DNA of 21,873 nucleotides, from the IMG/VR virus record IMGVR_UViG_3300007960_000237, positions 1 to 21,873 of that record, one strand, 5' to 3'. Position 1 is the stretch's first letter. Each line of letters starts with the position of its first letter. Below, in pieces: positions 1 through 6,859 of the stretch. The notes under the pieces are model-generated. The model was not told the origin of the DNA and did not search any database. It saw only the letters and a program-made list of their open reading frames with translations. The position numbers and the translations under genes were made by a program. This DNA comes from a virus.

Positions 1-824
1 CCTTTAACCAAGACATTGGCAGTTGGGATGTGAGTAATGTGACTGATATGAGCTTTATGTTCCTAAATGCCATCTCCTTTAACCAAGACATTGGCAGTTG
101 GGATGTGAGTAATGTGATTGATATGAGCTTGATGTTCTCTAGTGCCACCTCCTTTAACCAAGATATTGGCAGTTGGGATGTGAGTAGTGTGATTAGTATG
201 GAAAGTATGTTCTCTAGTGCCACCTCCTTTAACCAAGACATTGGCAGTTGGGATGTGAGTAGTGTGATTTATATGATTGGGATGTTCTATTATGTCACCT
301 CCTTTAACCAAGACATTGGCAGTTGGATGTGAGTAGTGTGACTACTATGTACTCTATGTTCTCTAATGCCACCTCCTTTAACCAAGACATTGGCAGTTGG
401 GATGTAAGTAGTGTGACTAGTATGGAAAGTATGTTTGATGGTGCCACCTCCTTTAACCAAGATATTGGCAGTTGGGATGTGAGTAGTGTGATTTATATGA
501 CTGGGATGTTCTATTATGCCACCTCCTTTAACCAAGACATTGGCAGTTGGGATGTGAGTGGAGTTACAAATTTCATAAGTATGTTTGATGGTGCCACCTC
601 CTTTAACCAAAACATTGGCAGTTGGGATGTGAGTAATGTGACTGATATGAGCTTGATGTTCTATAGGGCTACTGCCTTTAACCAAGACATTGGCAGTTGG
701 GATGTGAGTAATGTGACTGATATGAGCTTTATGTTCCTAAATGCCATCTCCTTTAACCAAGATATCGGGAGTTGGGATGTGAGTAGTGTGACTAGTATGA
801 ACGGTATGTTTAATGGTGTAACTC
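1..824 (+). repeat. Eleven tandem 75-bp units encoding DUF285 repeats
   Basis: Units begin CCTTTAACCAA at 1, 76, 151, 226, 301, 375, 450, 525, 600, 675 and 750. All are 75 bp except the fifth (301-374), which is 74 bp and causes the frameshift. Unit 1 (1-75) and unit 10 (675-749) look identical base for base, and the unit pair 3-4 resembles the pair 6-7 in the same order, so the array appears to have been reshuffled by recombination in blocks. Such arrays readily change copy number and are difficult to assemble from short reads. Confidence 0.9.
3..332 (+). CDS. BspA-like (DUF285) repeat protein, 5' fragment, open at window edge
   Basis: The reading frame is open from the first bases and encodes tandem 25-residue repeats of the form [20 protein letters not shown], the signature of the BspA/DUF285 leucine-rich-like surface repeat family. 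Proteins with this repeat are usually secreted or surface-exposed adhesins in Bacteroidetes, Mollicutes and Firmicutes; in a phage an adhesin or fibre role is a plausible inference only. No start codon for this gene is in the window; internal GTG/ATG codons are not credible starts. The frame stops at 330-332 because one G is missing from the conserved TTGGGATGTGAG string (TTGGATGTGAG at 323-332); the same repeat protein continues in another frame downstream. Either a real mutation, a read/assembly error in a repeat, or (less likely) a frameshifting site. Confidence 0.75.
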   Translation, partial: FNQDIGSWDVSNVTDMSFMFLNAISFNQDIGSWDVSNVIDMSLMFSSATSFNQDIGSWDVSSVISMESMFSSATSFNQDIGSWDVSSVIYMIGMFYYVTSFNQDIGSWM

Positions 825-1000
825 TCTCTACGGTTAACTATGATAATTTATTAATAGGATGGGAAGCTTTACCACCTCAACCAGATGTTATTTTCTCAGC
901 CGGTTTCAGTACATTTACTTTAGGGGGAGCCGCTGAAGCTGCAAAAACCTCATTAAGAACCACTTATGGGTGGACAATTAGTGATGGTGGAGGGGTTTAA
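323..1000 (+). CDS. BspA-like (DUF285) repeat protein, 3' portion with C-terminal domain
   Basis: This continues the upstream repeat protein in the +2-shifted frame after a one-base deletion near 325-326. The TTG at 323 is only where the frame opens and is unlikely to be a genuine start. It carries about six and a half more 25-residue [16 protein letters not shown] repeats, then a non-repeat tail of about 60 residues ([11 protein letters not shown], then [19 protein letters not shown]) that resembles the usual C-terminus of BspA-family proteins in Bacteroidetes, so the 3' end is natural. If the missing G is restored, the gene reads through from the window edge to 1000. Role unknown; a receptor-binding or decoration function would fit the family but is inference. 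Confidence 0.75.
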   Translation: MDVSSVTTMYSMFSNATSFNQDIGSWDVSSVTSMESMFDGATSFNQDIGSWDVSSVIYMTGMFYYATSFNQDIGSWDVSGVTNFISMFDGATSFNQNIGSWDVSNVTDMSLMFYRATAFNQDIGSWDVSNVTDMSFMFLNAISFNQDIGSWDVSSVTSMNGMFNGVTLSTVNYDNLLIGWEALPPQPDVIFSAGFSTFTLGGAAEAAKTSLRTTYGWTISDGGGV

Positions 1001-1007
1001 TCTAACC

Positions 1008-1039
1008 TTTGGCTCCCTATAATATTTTACATAACTTCA
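1008..1039 (+). promoter_or_regulatory. Weak candidate Bacteroidetes-type promoter before the polymerase gene
   Basis: TTTG (1008-1011), 20 nt, TAACTTCA (1032-1039). Spacing equals that of the stronger promoters in this window and the distance to the ATG at 1060 is 20 nt, but the -7 half matches TAnnTTTG only at TAnnTT. It overlaps a small imperfect hairpin (1031-1054) with no T-run. Confidence 0.25.
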
Positions 1040-1059
1040 CCCTAATAAGGTTATGAATA

Positions 1060-2319
1060 ATGTACTGGTTGATAGAAACTAAATCTCAATTAGAAGAATT
1101 TAAATCTCTTTCTTATAAAGAAGCATATATTGAAATTATAGCTTCCAATATAATAGAACATCCTATTTTAAATAGCATATGTTCTATCTATATTAGACCT
1201 CTATCTTCAACTAAAGGATTTATTATCCCTATAAATCATACTGAAACTCAGAAATTAGAAGAAGATCAAATTTTTGAAACAATAAATAACCTCCAGACAT
1301 TATATGTTAGAGATAAGAAAGAATTCCTCCATTATATAATACATAAGAATATAATTGACATTTCTCCTACTCATCCCACTATTCCAGATTATACCTTAAC
1401 TCATAAATACTTCTATAGAAAATATCCTAATATTAAGAATATTAATTCTATAGTTCCTATAGTTAAGCATTATGAGTATTGTGAGGAATTATATAATAAA
1501 TTAAAAGATAACATTGATAAACCTTATAATAAATTCTTTAATAATAAAACTTCTATAGTTTTTAATGCTTTGGAACAAAGTGGGATTAAAATAAATAATA
1601 AACTATTTACAGAACATTTTTATAAAGAGGAAAATGATATCATTTATACTCAGTACAATCTCAAAACTCTAACCTCTCGCCCTTCCAATTCCTTCAAAGG
1701 AGTAAATTATGCTGCTCTAAATAAAGAAGATAAAAGCCGAGAATGTTTTATACCCAGAAATGATAGATTCATAGAGATAGATATAAGTGCATATCATCCT
1801 TCGATATTAGCAAAATTAATAGATTATGATTTTAAAGGTAAAGACATACACCAATATTTTGCAGACTTATATAAAGTAGATTATAAAAGAGCAAAAGAAA
1901 TAACTTTCCAACAATTATATGGTGGGGTATTTGATGAATATAAAAACTTAGAATTCTTCCAAAAAACTCAAAAATATATAGATGAAACATGGGATACTTT
2001 TAATAGTCAGGGGTTTATAGAATGTCCTATATCAAAACATATCTTCAAAAAAGAAACCTTAAAAGATATGAACCCATCAAAACTATTAAACTATATATTA
2101 CAAGCCTCAGAAACAGATTTGAACGTATTAATATTATGGGACATATTTAAGTTACTTCGTTCAAATAACACGAAATTAGTGCTTTATACATACGACAGCT
2201 TCACCTTTGATGCCGTTGATGAAGAAAAAGAGGTAATGTTGAATATACAAGATATTTTTAAAAAACATAAATTAAATATAAAACAAGTTAGTGGTACAAA
2301 TTATAATAATTTAAAATGA
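1060..2319 (+). CDS. Divergent family A (Pol I-like) DNA polymerase, probable phage replicase
   Basis: The 419-residue product has the three palm motifs of family A DNA polymerases in order: motif A around D241 (EIDISAYHPS), motif B around Y287 (KEITFQQLYGG) and motif C around D379 (YTYDSFTFD). The two metal-binding aspartates expected from the family are therefore present, but motif C reads YDS where T7 and E. coli Pol I have HDE. The first ~150 residues sit where the 3'-5' exonuclease domain would be and I see no convincing DxE exonuclease motif there, so proofreading may be absent or degenerate. It is much shorter than E. coli Pol I (928) or T7 polymerase (704). Its stop overlaps the next start (ATGA). 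Position upstream of SSB, recombinase and helicase genes supports a replication role. A polymerase-like protein with a specialised role remains possible. Confidence 0.75.
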   Translation: MYWLIETKSQLEEFKSLSYKEAYIEIIASNIIEHPILNSICSIYIRPLSSTKGFIIPINHTETQKLEEDQIFETINNLQTLYVRDKKEFLHYIIHKNIIDISPTHPTIPDYTLTHKYFYRKYPNIKNINSIVPIVKHYEYCEELYNKLKDNIDKPYNKFFNNKTSIVFNALEQSGIKINNKLFTEHFYKEENDIIYTQYNLKTLTSRPSNSFKGVNYAALNKEDKSRECFIPRNDRFIEIDISAYHPSILAKLIDYDFKGKDIHQYFADLYKVDYKRAKEITFQQLYGGVFDEYKNLEFFQKTQKYIDETWDTFNSQGFIECPISKHIFKKETLKDMNPSKLLNYILQASETDLNVLILWDIFKLLRSNNTKLVLYTYDSFTFDAVDEEKEVMLNIQDIFKKHKLNIKQVSGTNYNNLK

Positions 2320-2567
2320 AAGAAATAATATTAAATACTTTAAGATTGTATGCCTTTACATTAGTAATTCCTTTGGCTGCTACTTTTTTACTTCTAATTG
2401 TAGGTATTATGGGGTTTGAGCTTGTTGATGGTTTTTGGGGAACTTTAAGGGGGTTATGGGTTGGTTATTATATTGATGGAACTTTATTTGGTCCTCCTGC
2501 TTATCGAATCCAATTAGGAGTGTTATTTTTATTTTTTATAATTTTATTATTTAATTCTCTAGATTAA
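2316..2567 (+). CDS. Small membrane protein, two predicted transmembrane segments
   Basis: The 83-residue protein has a hydrophobic stretch at about residues 11-34 (LYAFTLVIPLAATFLLLIVG) and a second at about 66-80 (LGVLFLFFIILLF), separated by a glycine/aromatic-rich loop. It starts inside the stop of the polymerase gene (ATGA) and its own stop overlaps the next start (TAATG), so it is almost certainly translated as part of the same transcript. I do not recognise a family. Inner-membrane location is predicted from hydrophobicity alone; function unknown. Confidence 0.65.
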   Translation: MKEIILNTLRLYAFTLVIPLAATFLLLIVGIMGFELVDGFWGTLRGLWVGYYIDGTLFGPPAYRIQLGVLFLFFIILLFNSLD

Positions 2568-3022
2568 TGACTTTCAAAAACTCAAATAGTATGTATAATG
2601 GGAACTATCCCTATATAAACATACTGGATTTGAATAGAAAGTTATTTTGTACCTTCGTTCCTATAGATGATATAGGAAAATTTATAAAAAGTATTACTGC
2701 TTCTTATGAAATTCAATATAATAAAATATTTATATTGGAAATAAATAATGGGAGTGATGAGTATGTTTGTACTTATAATATTGAACCCGGCAATATAAAT
2801 TCAATACCTGACAATACTGTTTTAGTTCATAGGAAGAAAGATTATAACACTCTATATACTATTAATGCTTTAAATGAGATTATAAAAAAATTGAATGGTG
2901 GAGTGGTGGATAATAGATTTCCAATAGAATGGAACCATTATAGAAATTCTTTATTATTAACTCAACAAGATGAGTTAAGAGAATTAAAAACAAAGATTTA
3001 TAAGATTATTGATTTGAATTGA
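2567..3022 (+). CDS. Hypothetical protein, 151 residues
   Basis: A soluble-looking mixed alpha/beta protein with no signal peptide, membrane segment or motif I can name. It begins in a TAATG overlap with the preceding membrane protein gene, and the frame is open throughout. The C-terminal third (DELRELKTKIYKII) is charged and probably helical. The polymerase, the membrane protein and this gene appear to form one translationally coupled unit that ends before a promoter-like element at 3008-3039. Function not assigned. Confidence 0.65.
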   Translation: MTFKNSNSMYNGNYPYINILDLNRKLFCTFVPIDDIGKFIKSITASYEIQYNKIFILEINNGSDEYVCTYNIEPGNINSIPDNTVLVHRKKDYNTLYTINALNEIIKKLNGGVVDNRFPIEWNHYRNSLLLTQQDELRELKTKIYKIIDLN

Positions 3023-3039
3023 TTTTTTTCTTATATTTA
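3008..3039 (+). promoter_or_regulatory. Bacteroidetes-type promoter for the first tagged small protein
   Basis: ATTG (3008-3011), exactly 20 nt, TATATTTA (3032-3039), 26 nt before the ATG at 3066. Same layout as the elements at 3930, 4835, 6812 and 16295. The -7 part also sits in a perfect inverted repeat CTTATAT-TT-ATATAAG (3030-3045), which could be an operator or simply AT-richness. Confidence 0.5.
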
Positions 3040-3065
3040 TATAAGATAACAAATAAAAATAACAA

Positions 3066-3389
3066 ATGAAAAAATCAGAACTTCGACAAATCATTAGAGA
3101 GGAAATCAGAAAAACTCTCAAAGAAAACCAAAACAAACTCCCTTTAGAAATAATTCAGGATATGTACTTAGTTGCCTCTACTGTAGATCAGGGATATGAA
3201 CCTGACTCTGATGTAAAAGGAGCTGAAAGACAAGAAAAAAAATATAGGCAACAGTATCCAAATGAATATAACTTTGTTAGTAGTGTATCCGCAGAGGATG
3301 AATATGCCGGACCGGATAATGATCCAATTACAGATAGAGAATCATTAAAAGCAGTTGGTTATACTTTAGATCAAATTAGAGGAATTTAA
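3066..3389 (+). CDS. Small protein with N-terminal ELRQIIRE tag
   Basis: A 107-residue hydrophilic, acidic protein. Its first ~20 residues (MKKSELRQIIREEIRKTLKE) are nearly the same as those of the gene at 3483 and match the start of the gene at 13457, while the remainders are unrelated. The pattern [DE]L[KR][KQ]x[IL]xE is also present in the proteins starting at 3982 and 12463. A charged helical head followed by IRE or LKE would suit a cleavable targeting peptide of the T4 prohead type, but that is inference. It has its own promoter-like element 26 nt upstream and no Shine-Dalgarno sequence; the start is preceded by an A-rich stretch. Function of the body is unknown. Confidence 0.7.
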   Translation: MKKSELRQIIREEIRKTLKENQNKLPLEIIQDMYLVASTVDQGYEPDSDVKGAERQEKKYRQQYPNEYNFVSSVSAEDEYAGPDNDPITDRESLKAVGYTLDQIRGI

Positions 3390-3436
3390 AATAAACTAAA
3401 CATACAGCCTGATTCATAGCCAGGTGCTTGAAAGAG

Positions 3437-3450
3437 AATAAAATTCAAGG
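3437..3450 (+). repeat. 14-nt intergenic repeat, second copy at 3896-3909
   Basis: AATAAAATTCAAGG occurs twice, each time in the spacer just after a gene with the MKKSEL tag (after 3389 and after 3890). The second copy runs directly into the terminator stem. The 92-bp spacer here (3390-3482) also holds an imperfect hairpin AGCCTG/CAGGtgCT at 3407-3428 and a weak promoter-like CTTG, 20 nt, TAAAATTTA at 3427-3459. No RNA family recognised. Confidence 0.4.
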
Positions 3451-3482
3451 TAAAATTTATTAATAAAAAACAATAAAAAACA

Positions 3483-3890
3483 ATGAAAAAATCAGAATTA
3501 AGACAAATCATAAAAGAGGAAATTAAAAGAGTCCTTAATAAAAATCTCAAACTTGAAATAGATGATGATTATGTTGAATTATCAGCAGATTCAGGTGAAT
3601 ATTCTTCTTTTGTAGAAGATAATGGTAAAGTTTCATTTTCAGTAGTATATGATGATGAAGATGATAGAGATGGAATGGAATTTGATGAAGATAATTGGAA
3701 ATCAATTTTAGGCCCAAACCATGCTTTTGTTGAAATAGCAAGTAAAATTCCTACTGAAGTTGAAGCCCTAGATGACTATGTTATGATCACAGTAGATTTA
3801 GAAGATCTTAAAAAAATATCTGATATTAAATATATTGAAGATGGTGGTTTAGAATTAGACCCCAATTACTTTAAAATAACTTATTTATAA
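3483..3890 (+). CDS. Small very acidic protein with N-terminal ELRQIIKE tag
   Basis: 135 residues starting MKKSELRQIIKEEIKRVL, close to the head of the protein at 3066; the two genes share the first 15 bases exactly. After the basic/amphipathic head the body is strongly acidic (for example VVYDDEDDRDGMEFDEDNW near residues 55-75) and looks like a small beta-rich domain. Nothing in the body resembles a family I know. The start follows an A-rich run (caataaaaaacaatg) without a Shine-Dalgarno. A terminator follows at 3909. A structural or internal-head protein is one possibility given the shared tag, unproven. Confidence 0.7.
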   Translation: MKKSELRQIIKEEIKRVLNKNLKLEIDDDYVELSADSGEYSSFVEDNGKVSFSVVYDDEDDRDGMEFDEDNWKSILGPNHAFVEIASKIPTEVEALDDYVMITVDLEDLKKISDIKYIEDGGLELDPNYFKITYL

Positions 3891-3908
3891 AATAAAATAA
3901 AATTCAAG

Positions 3909-3951
3909 GAGCTGTGACCCTTACAAAAGTTTGAGTCTCAGCTCTTTTTTT
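3909..3951 (+). terminator. Rho-independent terminator
   Basis: Stem GAGCTGTGAC (3909-3918) pairs with GTCTCAGCTC (3935-3944): ten positions with one T-T mismatch, a 16-nt loop, then seven Ts (3945-3951). It closes the unit ending with the acidic tagged protein. A reading frame that could be opened at 3931 lies inside this hairpin, so the following gene must start later, at 3982. Confidence 0.85.
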
Positions 3952-3961
3952 CATATATTTA
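3930..3961 (+). promoter_or_regulatory. Bacteroidetes-type promoter overlapping the terminator
   Basis: TTTG (3930-3933), exactly 20 nt, TATATTTA (3954-3961), 20 nt before the ATG at 3982. The -33 half is inside the loop and 3' arm of the terminator hairpin, so terminator and promoter are interleaved. The -7 half is the left arm of an AT inverted repeat TATATT-TATT-AATATA (3954-3969). Confidence 0.55.
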
Positions 3962-3981
3962 TTAATATAATAAAAAAACCA

Positions 3982-4719
3982 ATGAAAGAATTTGACCTAA
4001 AAAAATACCTTATTGAAGGTAAATTATTAAAAGAAAATACTAATTCTGAATTAATAAGCTCCTTAAATAAAGCAAAGGATATATGTTGGAGTTTATATGA
4101 TAAGGATGTGACTGATAAAATTGATCTTCATCGATTAGCTGAAGACCTTGAGGATTGGAGAGATAACTATGGGGATCTTCATGATTTAAGATCTTTTCTA
4201 GAAGACACAATTGAGGCTTTATCAAATATATATACTGAATTTGGAGGGGAAGAACTAATGAATACTTTACAATCCTCTTTAAACTTAGCTGATATTTTAT
4301 ATAAAGAAGATGAGGAAAGTTATAATGAGGAAGAAGAAGAATATTCTGATGAAGAAAAATCCCAAATCCAACAAAAACAAGATAAAAAAACCTTCATACA
4401 TCAACAAGATGAGGAGATTTATAAAAAATTACTCCAATCCATAGAATCAGCCTTTCCTGATAAATCCTCAGGTAATCGTTTAGGGGATGAAATTTTTCCT
4501 CAATCTACCTTTAATATGATATCAATCGAACATCCAGGTTTTTCAAATGGTGTTTTTATTGAGGTAAAATCTGAAAATTATAATAGAGATGGTAGTCCTT
4601 CATTTATCCAAGTACATGATAATAGTGATTATTTTGGGGAAAGTGAGATGGATAAGAATTTTGAAATTAATGATATACAAGGAGTTATAAACCATTTAAA
4701 AAAATATTTAAGATCATAG
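3982..4719 (+). CDS. Acidic protein with N-terminal DLKKYLIE tag
   Basis: 245 residues beginning MKEFDLKKYLIEGKLLKEN. This head is almost the same as that of the protein at 12463 and fits the broader pattern found at 3066, 3483 and 13457. I place the start at 3982 rather than at the upstream in-frame codon at 3931, which lies inside the terminator. The middle is very acidic and low complexity (YNEEEEEYSDEEKS, about residues 115-128), probably disordered; the C-terminal ~100 residues look like a folded alpha/beta domain. No family recognised. LIE followed by G and LKE followed by N fit the L/I-x-E cleavage preference known for T4 gp21 prohead protease, hence an internal head protein is a hypothesis. 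Confidence 0.7.
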   Translation: MKEFDLKKYLIEGKLLKENTNSELISSLNKAKDICWSLYDKDVTDKIDLHRLAEDLEDWRDNYGDLHDLRSFLEDTIEALSNIYTEFGGEELMNTLQSSLNLADILYKEDEESYNEEEEEYSDEEKSQIQQKQDKKTFIHQQDEEIYKKLLQSIESAFPDKSSGNRLGDEIFPQSTFNMISIEHPGFSNGVFIEVKSENYNRDGSPSFIQVHDNSDYFGESEMDKNFEINDIQGVINHLKKYLRS

Positions 4720-4834
4720 AAACATAAAAAAATCTAAAAAAAAAATCTATAAATCTTCGTATAATCTCTAAAGAAGAGCTTATTAGAAGAAGATGTTCTG
4801 CTTATAAAAAACTAGTGGAATAATTAAATTATAG

Positions 4835-4866
4835 TTTGGGGGGGTTAAATAAGTTGCGTATATTGA
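4835..4866 (+). promoter_or_regulatory. Bacteroidetes-type promoter for the SSB-recombinase unit
   Basis: TTTG (4835-4838), exactly 20 nt, TATATTGA (4859-4866), 29 nt before the SSB start. It lies in the longest gene-free gap of the window (4720-4895), whose first part is A-rich and holds an open frame with no start codon (4728-4823, see findings); no hairpin terminator is visible there. Confidence 0.5.
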
Positions 4867-4895
4867 GTTATTAATAAATAAAATAAAGTTTTACA

Positions 4896-5714
4896 ATGGA
4901 CATAAATGCTATAAAGAAAAAATTAGATATATTATCTAATAAATCAAACAGTTACTCTAATAACAATAAAAATCTTTTCTGGAAACCATCACCAGGGAAA
5001 CAAGTAATTAGAGTGGTTCCTTCAAAATTTAATGATAAGACTCCTTTTACTGAAATGAGGTTTTATTATGGTATTGGAGATAAAAAAGTGATGGCTTCAC
5101 CGGTTAATTGGGGTGAGAAAGATCCTATTTATGAATTTGCTAAAACACTTAGACAAAGTGATGATAAAGAAAATTGGGCTTTAGCCAAAAAACTAAGCTC
5201 AAAAATGAGAACTTTTGCACCTATTATTGTAAGGGGAGAAGAAAGTGAAGGAGTTAAACTATGGCAGTTTGGAAAGGAAGTTTATGAAGCTTTTCTACAA
5301 ATGGCAGTTGATGAAGAAATAGGAGACTTTACAGATGTTATGTCTGGTAGAGATATCAAACTAACTACTGTAGGACCTGAATCTACAGGAACACCTTATA
5401 ATCGTACTACTATTAGCCCTTCATTAAAGACTTCACATTTGATGGAAAGTAAAGAAGAAATTGATAAGCTTCTTGAAGAACAAGTAAACCCAATGGATTT
5501 GTTTAAACCTCTTCCTTATGATGAAATGAAACAAGCATTGATGGATTGGTTGGAGCCTGAAAGTGATGAAGATGAAATAATTTCAGAAACAGCAGATGAA
5601 TTTGATGATTTGAATCCTCCTAAAAAAGAATCAAAGCCTTATTCAATGCAAGTTAAAAAGAAAAAAGCAGACTCTTTTGATGAGCTATTTAAAGAAGAAG
5701 AAACCAATTCTTAA
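4896..5714 (+). CDS. Single-stranded DNA-binding protein, T4 gp32-like
   Basis: 272 residues, close to T4 gp32 (301). The N-terminus is basic and polar, the core has the FWKPSPGKQVIRVVPSKF stretch (near residues 28-45) typical of gp32-type proteins from marine T4-like phages, and the C-terminal ~70 residues are strongly acidic (EPESDEDEIISETADEFDD), the region that in gp32 recruits other replication proteins. I see no cysteine in the protein, so the zinc site of T4 gp32 is absent. It has its own promoter-like element and is followed after 10 nt by the UvsX-like gene, a sensible partner since UvsX displaces gp32 on ssDNA. No Shine-Dalgarno. Confidence 0.75.
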   Translation: MDINAIKKKLDILSNKSNSYSNNNKNLFWKPSPGKQVIRVVPSKFNDKTPFTEMRFYYGIGDKKVMASPVNWGEKDPIYEFAKTLRQSDDKENWALAKKLSSKMRTFAPIIVRGEESEGVKLWQFGKEVYEAFLQMAVDEEIGDFTDVMSGRDIKLTTVGPESTGTPYNRTTISPSLKTSHLMESKEEIDKLLEEQVNPMDLFKPLPYDEMKQALMDWLEPESDEDEIISETADEFDDLNPPKKESKPYSMQVKKKKADSFDELFKEEETNS

Positions 5715-5724
5715 TTTAAATTAA

Positions 5725-6807
5725 ATGGCTAGGAAAAAATCAGAATCTCTAAAAGAGACAATTTCAACAGAAATAAAAAATAAATTCAATTTAGAGGGGT
5801 TTAAAAACAAGAAAGGATTATCTTCGAATTCAAAATTCAAAGATCAAACTTGGATCCCCTTATCTGAGGCCTACCAAAATGTTACTTCTACACCTGGAAT
5901 CCCCCAAGGGCATATTGTGCTCCTTAGGGGACATTCAGATACAGGAAAAACAACTGCCCTATTAGAAGCAGCTGTTTCTGCTCAAAAGAGAGGTATTTTA
6001 CCTGTTTTCATAATCACTGAGATGAAATGGAACTGGGAACATGCTATCCAAATGGGATTAGAAGTAACGGAAATTAAAGATCCAGAAACAGGTGCAGTTA
6101 TAGATTATGAGGGGTATTTTATTTATGTTGATAGAGAAAGCATTAATACTATAGAAGATGTAGCAGCTTTTATCTTAGATTTAATAGATGAACAGAAAAA
6201 AGGAAATTTACCATATGATTTATTATTCTTATGGGATTCAATAGGTTCAGTACCTTGTGAATTATCTATTCGTTCTAATAAAAATAACAATGAATGGAAT
6301 GCAGGAGCCATGTCTACTCAATTTGGTAATAGTGTAAATCAAAGAATAGTATTATCTCGAAAAGAATCATCTCCCTATACTAATACTCTAGTTTGTATTA
6401 ATAAAGTATGGACAGCTAAAGCTGAATCTCCTATGGGCAAACCAAAACTTATGAATAAAGGAGGATTTGCTATGTGGTTTGATTCTACCTTTGTAGTTAC
6501 TTTTGGTAATATATCTAATGCAGGTACTTCCAAAATTAAAGCTATCAAAGATGGTAAACAAGTAGAATTTGCTAAAAGAGTAAATATTCAAATTGATAAA
6601 AACCACATCAATGGTATCACCACTAGAGGTAGAATAATAATGACTCCTCACGGCTTTATTGAGGATGATGAAAAAGCTCTAAAACAATATAAAAACGAAA
6701 ACTCTAAAGCTTGGGCTGAAATCTTAGGTGGGGGAAATTTTGATATTGTGGAAGAGGAAGAATCAATGTATGATGATATAACTACCTTTACTCAAGAACC
6801 TGAGTAA
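5725..6807 (+). CDS. uvsX: UvsX/RecA-like recombinase
   Basis: 360 residues, in the size range of RecA (352) and UvsX (391). Walker A is GHSDTGKT at residues 69-76 and the Walker B strand LLFLWDSIGSV ends with D171. The sequence between has the RecA-fold order expected (VFIITEMKWN, catalytic-glutamate region, near 95-104), and the segment with TLVCINKVWTAK about 60 residues after Walker B corresponds to the core strand before the DNA-binding loop. The C-terminus is acidic (IVEEEESMYDD), as in UvsX/RecA regulators of filament assembly. It catalyses strand invasion for recombination-dependent replication and repair. It follows the SSB gene by 10 nt in the same unit. Confidence 0.85.
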   Translation: MARKKSESLKETISTEIKNKFNLEGFKNKKGLSSNSKFKDQTWIPLSEAYQNVTSTPGIPQGHIVLLRGHSDTGKTTALLEAAVSAQKRGILPVFIITEMKWNWEHAIQMGLEVTEIKDPETGAVIDYEGYFIYVDRESINTIEDVAAFILDLIDEQKKGNLPYDLLFLWDSIGSVPCELSIRSNKNNNEWNAGAMSTQFGNSVNQRIVLSRKESSPYTNTLVCINKVWTAKAESPMGKPKLMNKGGFAMWFDSTFVVTFGNISNAGTSKIKAIKDGKQVEFAKRVNIQIDKNHINGITTRGRIIMTPHGFIEDDEKALKQYKNENSKAWAEILGGGNFDIVEEEESMYDDITTFTQEPE

Positions 6808-6811
6808 TAGG

Positions 6812-6843
6812 CTTGGTTTACAACCATATCTTACTTATATTTA
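6812..6843 (+). promoter_or_regulatory. Bacteroidetes-type promoter for the nuclease-helicase genes
   Basis: CTTG (6812-6815), exactly 20 nt, TATATTTA (6836-6843), 16 nt before the ATG at 6860. Fifth element with this layout counting the ones at 3008, 3930, 4835 and 16295. Confidence 0.5.
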
Positions 6844-6859
6844 AACATAATGTTTTATT

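Noticed and set aside
63-685. Long antisense frames across the repeat array
   Set aside because: They arise from repeat periodicity (75 is divisible by 3) and mirror the sense repeats; no independent evidence of coding.
1031-1054. ATAACTT / AAGGTTAT inverted repeat before the polymerase gene
   Set aside because: Imperfect, AT-rich and not followed by a T-run; not a supported terminator or operator.
3931-3981. Upstream start at 3931 for the 3982 gene
   Set aside because: It lies inside the terminator hairpin and before the promoter -7 box; the tag shared with the 12463 protein begins at the ATG at 3982.
4746-4755. T4-type late promoter (TATAAATA)
   Set aside because: Only near-matches such as TATAAATC were seen in gaps, not enough to call in such AT-rich DNA.
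6814-6826. GGTTTACAACC hairpin after the UvsX gene
   Set aside because: Only four base pairs and no T-run; overlaps the promoter, so not called a terminator.
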